A stretch of 64,000 nucleotides of DNA, taken from NCBI GenBank assembly GCA_035296965.1, contig DATGZX010000087.1, positions 23,917 through 87,916 on the forward strand. Direction: 5' to 3'. This DNA is from DATGZX01 sp035296965. Its GTDB lineage: Bacteria > Planctomycetota > Planctomycetia > Gemmatales > Gemmataceae. Below the pieces are notes generated by a model. It worked only from the letters and a program-made list of their open reading frames with translations, was not told the DNA's origin and made no database searches. The translations under genes and the position numbers were made by a program. How positions within the stretch are numbered: position 1 is the stretch's first letter; each line of letters starts with the position of its first letter. Below are positions 61,002 to 64,000 of the stretch, piece by piece.

Positions 61002-62552
61002 CTATGGGTCTGCCGACTTTTTGGAATCATCCGATTGGAAGGTCTCCAGCACGCGCATGAACCTCGGCCGCCAGTCGGCGCGGACATCCCACGCGCATTC
61101 GCACTCGAAGATGAGCTTTGTGCCCGGCAAATCAATGGCCCCCAGCATTACATAACGATGCCGTTTTTCACCATTGATCACGTGCAGATGCCAGACAAGG
61201 CAAGGCAGTCCACCAAGATCCTCGGCTTTGTCGGTCGATTCCTTTTGCTCGACTGTTTCAATCCGAGTCTCTGGATAAACGGCCTTTTGTTGCGCCTCTA
61301 AGAGGGATTGGGCCGCTTTCAGGGCCGCAGAGAGATTCGGCTGGCCTCCCTTCGATTCCAGGAACAAGATGCTCGCCGCGAAACTGGTATTCTGATCTTG
61401 CTTCCCACCTGCCTCCGAAGGGTCGCGGGCGACCAGCGCCATGTCCGCGGCCGCATCAAAATCCGAGGCAGGCATCCACTCTCGCCAGATTCGAGGGGAA
61501 TCCCGCAGGCTATAATCGAGCGCATGCCCGTGAAACGAATTCTCCACCCTGGGTGGCTCCCGCCAATGCTTGCGCTCGTTCATCAAACCGAGTCGGTCGC
61601 GCAGCTTGGCAAACTCGGCCTGGATGGTCTCGGCTGCTCCAGCGGGAGCCCAGGTGACGAACCAGTAAGCTATACCATGAGAGGCCACCATCGCACATTC
61701 GCCGCTCATGGGGTTGTCCTCTGTTTCGCCGCGAAATACCAAAAGCTGGGCCTTGAGTCCTGCCAGCCGCGTGTCCCCCGACGTCATTTCAAGGTTGTCC
61801 TTGTTGAAGTAATTGCCAAGAAGACGCACGGCCTCGTCTTTCAATTCAGCCGCGCTCGGCGTGTGATCTTTAAAGTCCTGAGCGACAAGCGCCAGCCAGG
61901 ACGCCTCTGGCTCTGGGCGCTGCATCACGAGGCACGCCTTCATGCTGGCCTTGATGTTTCCGTGGCCGGGCTCCCAAGGACTACCGGGCTTGATGAACTT
62001 GCAGTTGAGTTGAGGAAACTCGAGGATGTCGCCGGCAACCTCCCGGTTCTCACGTAAGTACTTGGGTAGCACTCGCCAGGAGATCAGCGCGATCAGCAAG
62101 GCGACCACTACAAGGACGAGCACAGCGGCGTACCGGATCCACGGCCATACTCTTCCAGAAAGCCGTCGTTTGGGCTTGCCGGCGGGTGGCTGCATCTCGA
62201 ATGAAAACGTGTTTTGGGCCGGCGGCTCTGGCGCACCAGAATCAGTAAGCGGCACCGACTCCATTAGCGGCACCGACTCCACTAACTCGATTGCCTGCCC
62301 CAGGGGAACGGCCACCGGCACGGCTTCAGGAATGGGTGAGGCAGGCTCAGCCGCGGGCGGCACCAGGGGCTCACCGAAACTTGATGGACGTCGAGTCCTG
62401 GCAGCCTCCTGTGGCTTCGGCTTGCCCTGCTTCAATGGATGTTTCAGCGGCGTGCCGCACTTGGGGCACGTCAATTCACCACGTCCGGACGCCGTCAGCG
62501 AAGGAACGACGTGGGAACACATTGGATTTGGACACTGAAAGCCAGATGCCAT
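61002..62552 (-). CDS. Zinc-ribbon transmembrane protein of unknown function
   Basis: A 516-residue protein. An N-terminal zinc-ribbon (CPNPMC, then CPKCGTPL) and a Pro/Glu/Ala-rich linker (about 45-130) precede a single transmembrane helix (YAAVLVLVVVALLIALISW, about 140-160). The large remaining domain would be extracytoplasmic and shows no motif I recognise; its segments (FLESKGGQPNLSAALKAAQS, RYVMLGAIDLPGTKLIFECE) suggest an alpha/beta fold. This membrane-anchored zinc-ribbon plan recurs in the group. It converges with the lipoprotein gene and lies downstream of the dehydrogenase gene on the same strand. Confidence 0.65.
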   Translation of the reverse strand: MASGFQCPNPMCSHVVPSLTASGRGELTCPKCGTPLKHPLKQGKPKPQEAARTRRPSSFGEPLVPPAAEPASPIPEAVPVAVPLGQAIELVESVPLMESVPLTDSGAPEPPAQNTFSFEMQPPAGKPKRRLSGRVWPWIRYAAVLVLVVVALLIALISWRVLPKYLRENREVAGDILEFPQLNCKFIKPGSPWEPGHGNIKASMKACLVMQRPEPEASWLALVAQDFKDHTPSAAELKDEAVRLLGNYFNKDNLEMTSGDTRLAGLKAQLLVFRGETEDNPMSGECAMVASHGIAYWFVTWAPAGAAETIQAEFAKLRDRLGLMNERKHWREPPRVENSFHGHALDYSLRDSPRIWREWMPASDFDAAADMALVARDPSEAGGKQDQNTSFAASILFLESKGGQPNLSAALKAAQSLLEAQQKAVYPETRIETVEQKESTDKAEDLGGLPCLVWHLHVINGEKRHRYVMLGAIDLPGTKLIFECECAWDVRADWRPRFMRVLETFQSDDSKKSADP

Positions 62553-62695
62553 CGCTGGAAGTTACCTTGAGCGGCAGCTGTCGATTTCTCGAGGGATGCA
62601 CGAACGCGGTCATGTTTCCACTTACATCTCCAGTCTGGCTGGACTGCATCCGGATTGCAAGTGGGGAAGGAAGGAGTTCCTAATCGACCCCACGC

Positions 62696-63691
62696 TCAAC
62701 GTCGGCGAGTCGCTTCCACTTCCGGGTTGACCCAGGCAGGGAGTTTGTCACCGTTCAAACCGGCGATGAGGTTATTGGCGCAGATGGCTGCCATGGCGTC
62801 GCGCGTGCCAATCGTGGCGCTCGCGATATGCGGGGCGACGATCAGATTTGGCAGTTTAAGCAGGGGATCGTTTGTTGCGGGGGGTTCGGGGTCGGTGACG
62901 TCGAGGCCGGCCGCAAAGATGAGCCCCGCCCTGAGTGCATCGTAGAGAGCCTTCTGATCTACGATCGGCCCACGTGCCGTGTTGATGAGAACGGCGCTCG
63001 GCTTCATTTTCTCAAAGCGCTCCGCGTTGAACAGCCCCCGAGTCTTGTCATTGAGGTCTGTGTGAATCGACAGGAAGTCAGCTTCGGTCAAGAGCGTGTC
63101 AAGGTCCACGAATTTGGCTTCCAGGTCTTTTTCGGCCTGATCGTTGCGCCGAACATCGTGATAGAGAACCTTCATGTCCCAACCGCGCTGACAGCGCCTG
63201 GCCAGGGCGTAACCTATCCGGCCCATCCCCAAAATGCCAAGGGTTCGGCCAGCCAAATCCTGTCCTAAATGCCCCAAAGGCTCCCATGTCTTCCATTGGC
63301 CGGACAGAGTGTATTGATAGGCCTCCGTGAGCCGGCGCGCAGCCGCAATGAGCAAGCAAAAGGCCATGTCCGCCGTGGCATCCGTGAGGACGCCCGGTGT
63401 GTTGCCAACCGCGATACCGCGCGCCGTTGCCGCCGGGACATCGACGTTGTTGAAGCCGACGGCGTAATTGCTGACGACCTTGAGGCGCGAGCCGGCGTCG
63501 AGCAGGGGCGCATCGATCCTGTCCGTGAGCAGTGAGACTAGGCCTTCGCACTCCGCAACCTTCTGGCGGAGCACTGCGTAAGGCGGCGGCAGCGGATCTG
63601 TCCAAACTTCTGCGTCACAGTGCTGCCTGATCCGGCCGAGACCAACCTCTGGAATGATCCGGGTTACAAAGACTCTCGGCTTGACGACCAT
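62696..63691 (-). CDS. D-isomer 2-hydroxyacid dehydrogenase (glyoxylate/hydroxypyruvate reductase type)
   Basis: An NAD(P)H-dependent dehydrogenase of 331 residues, usual for the family. The dinucleotide fold has GMGRIG (155-160, GxGxxG). Catalytic residues are Arg240 (NTARGP), Glu269 (DPEP) and His288 (APHIASAT). The substrate region LKVVSNYAVGFNNVD and close match to glycerate/glyoxylate reductases suggest glyoxylate or hydroxypyruvate as substrate. The ATG has GAGGGACTTTCCT upstream. It lies alone on its strand with a 145-bp gap to the zinc-ribbon gene. Confidence 0.88.
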   Translation of the reverse strand: MVVKPRVFVTRIIPEVGLGRIRQHCDAEVWTDPLPPPYAVLRQKVAECEGLVSLLTDRIDAPLLDAGSRLKVVSNYAVGFNNVDVPAATARGIAVGNTPGVLTDATADMAFCLLIAAARRLTEAYQYTLSGQWKTWEPLGHLGQDLAGRTLGILGMGRIGYALARRCQRGWDMKVLYHDVRRNDQAEKDLEAKFVDLDTLLTEADFLSIHTDLNDKTRGLFNAERFEKMKPSAVLINTARGPIVDQKALYDALRAGLIFAAGLDVTDPEPPATNDPLLKLPNLIVAPHIASATIGTRDAMAAICANNLIAGLNGDKLPAWVNPEVEATRRR

Positions 63692-64000
63692 AGGAAAGTC
63701 CCTCTGTGCAAGAAGACCAACGGATAGAATCGATGTTCATTCTATGAATGATCTATCGACACGGGCCATCTTGCCAATTGCAGTGCCAGAGGCCTGGTCT
63801 ACATCACCGTGCACAATTCCACTAATACTAGCCCGAAGCGTCAGCGAGGACCTCGGCTTACTAGCCCATGTTTAACAGGTGCTGAAGGCCCAACTGGCGT
63901 TCGCCCTGATTTTTCCGCATCGCAGACCTCCATTTCGCAAAACACATAGTGACAATATCAGCTGCGTTCTCCTGGGATTATCGTAAGATTTCACATGATT
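63692..64000. other. Window end, no recognisable gene
   Basis: Short frames only. The left part contains small inverted repeats (TAGAAT/ATTCTA near 63726-63745) that may belong to the dehydrogenase promoter. No RNA gene or longer coding frame could be supported before the window ends. Confidence 0.4.

Overview
This window is GC-rich bacterial DNA that looks like a planctomycete chromosome, most likely from the Gemmata/Gemmataceae group. The evidence is the protein families: a DUF1580-type protein, NPCBM and PQQ-propeller secreted proteins, secreted alpha/alpha-toroid (squalene-cyclase-like) proteins, tandem HtrA-like proteins, a planctomycete-type BON-like small protein, and MoxR/DUF58/von Willebrand gene sets. 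No rRNA gene, 16S fragment or CRISPR array is present, so the genus remains an inference.

Region 1 (1 to about 13,258) is a mobile element, probably a prophage or phage-like integrative element. Its right edge is a tyrosine integrase gene (11957-13150) whose 5' end faces the 3' end of a tRNA-Arg(CCG) gene (13258-13331), the classic tRNA-integration layout. Leftwards follow a large protein built of repeated excisionase-like modules, a DUF1580 protein, a MerR-like regulator, an O-like replication initiator, a DnaB helicase, small accessory proteins, a coiled-coil protein and three genes that look structural (cysteine- and aromatic-rich). At the far left, on the other strand, lies a second tyrosine integrase that runs off the window, followed by two small genes. 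The element therefore extends beyond base 1 or abuts a second one. The initiator gene contains an array of five iteron-like boxes (9154-9248), which suggests a lambda-type origin embedded in the initiator coding sequence.

Region 2 (13,411 to 42,479) is chromosomal. After a leftward radical SAM/SPASM gene comes a long rightward run of envelope genes: a 1,626-residue TPR/PQQ-propeller protein, two tandem toroid paralogues, MoxR ATPase, DUF58 protein, two VWA/amidotransferase-fold membrane proteins, a 959-residue membrane protein, a coiled-coil exported protein, an NPCBM protein, three consecutive HtrA-like proteins and another exported protein. The first HtrA protein keeps its full catalytic triad. 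The second and third have lost it, and the third is fused to a hydrolase domain that also lacks its catalytic Ser and His. The set reads as one co-expressed cell-envelope machine of unknown function.

Region 3 (42,588 to 64,000) holds housekeeping and signalling genes: a small exported protein, HNH endonuclease, Ser/Thr kinase, response regulator, zinc-ribbon protein, rpoD and dnaG (macromolecular synthesis operon), a thioredoxin-fold protein lacking its CXXC, a decapeptide-repeat protein, queF, a BON-like protein, a TPR membrane protein, a retropepsin-like protease plus RimK-type ligase pair, a DNA glycosylase, a PP2C phosphatase, a PEGA-type lipoprotein and a D-glycerate/glyoxylate dehydrogenase. 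Three long intergenic palindromes (39139, 45877, 51126) resemble REP/MITE-type repeats.
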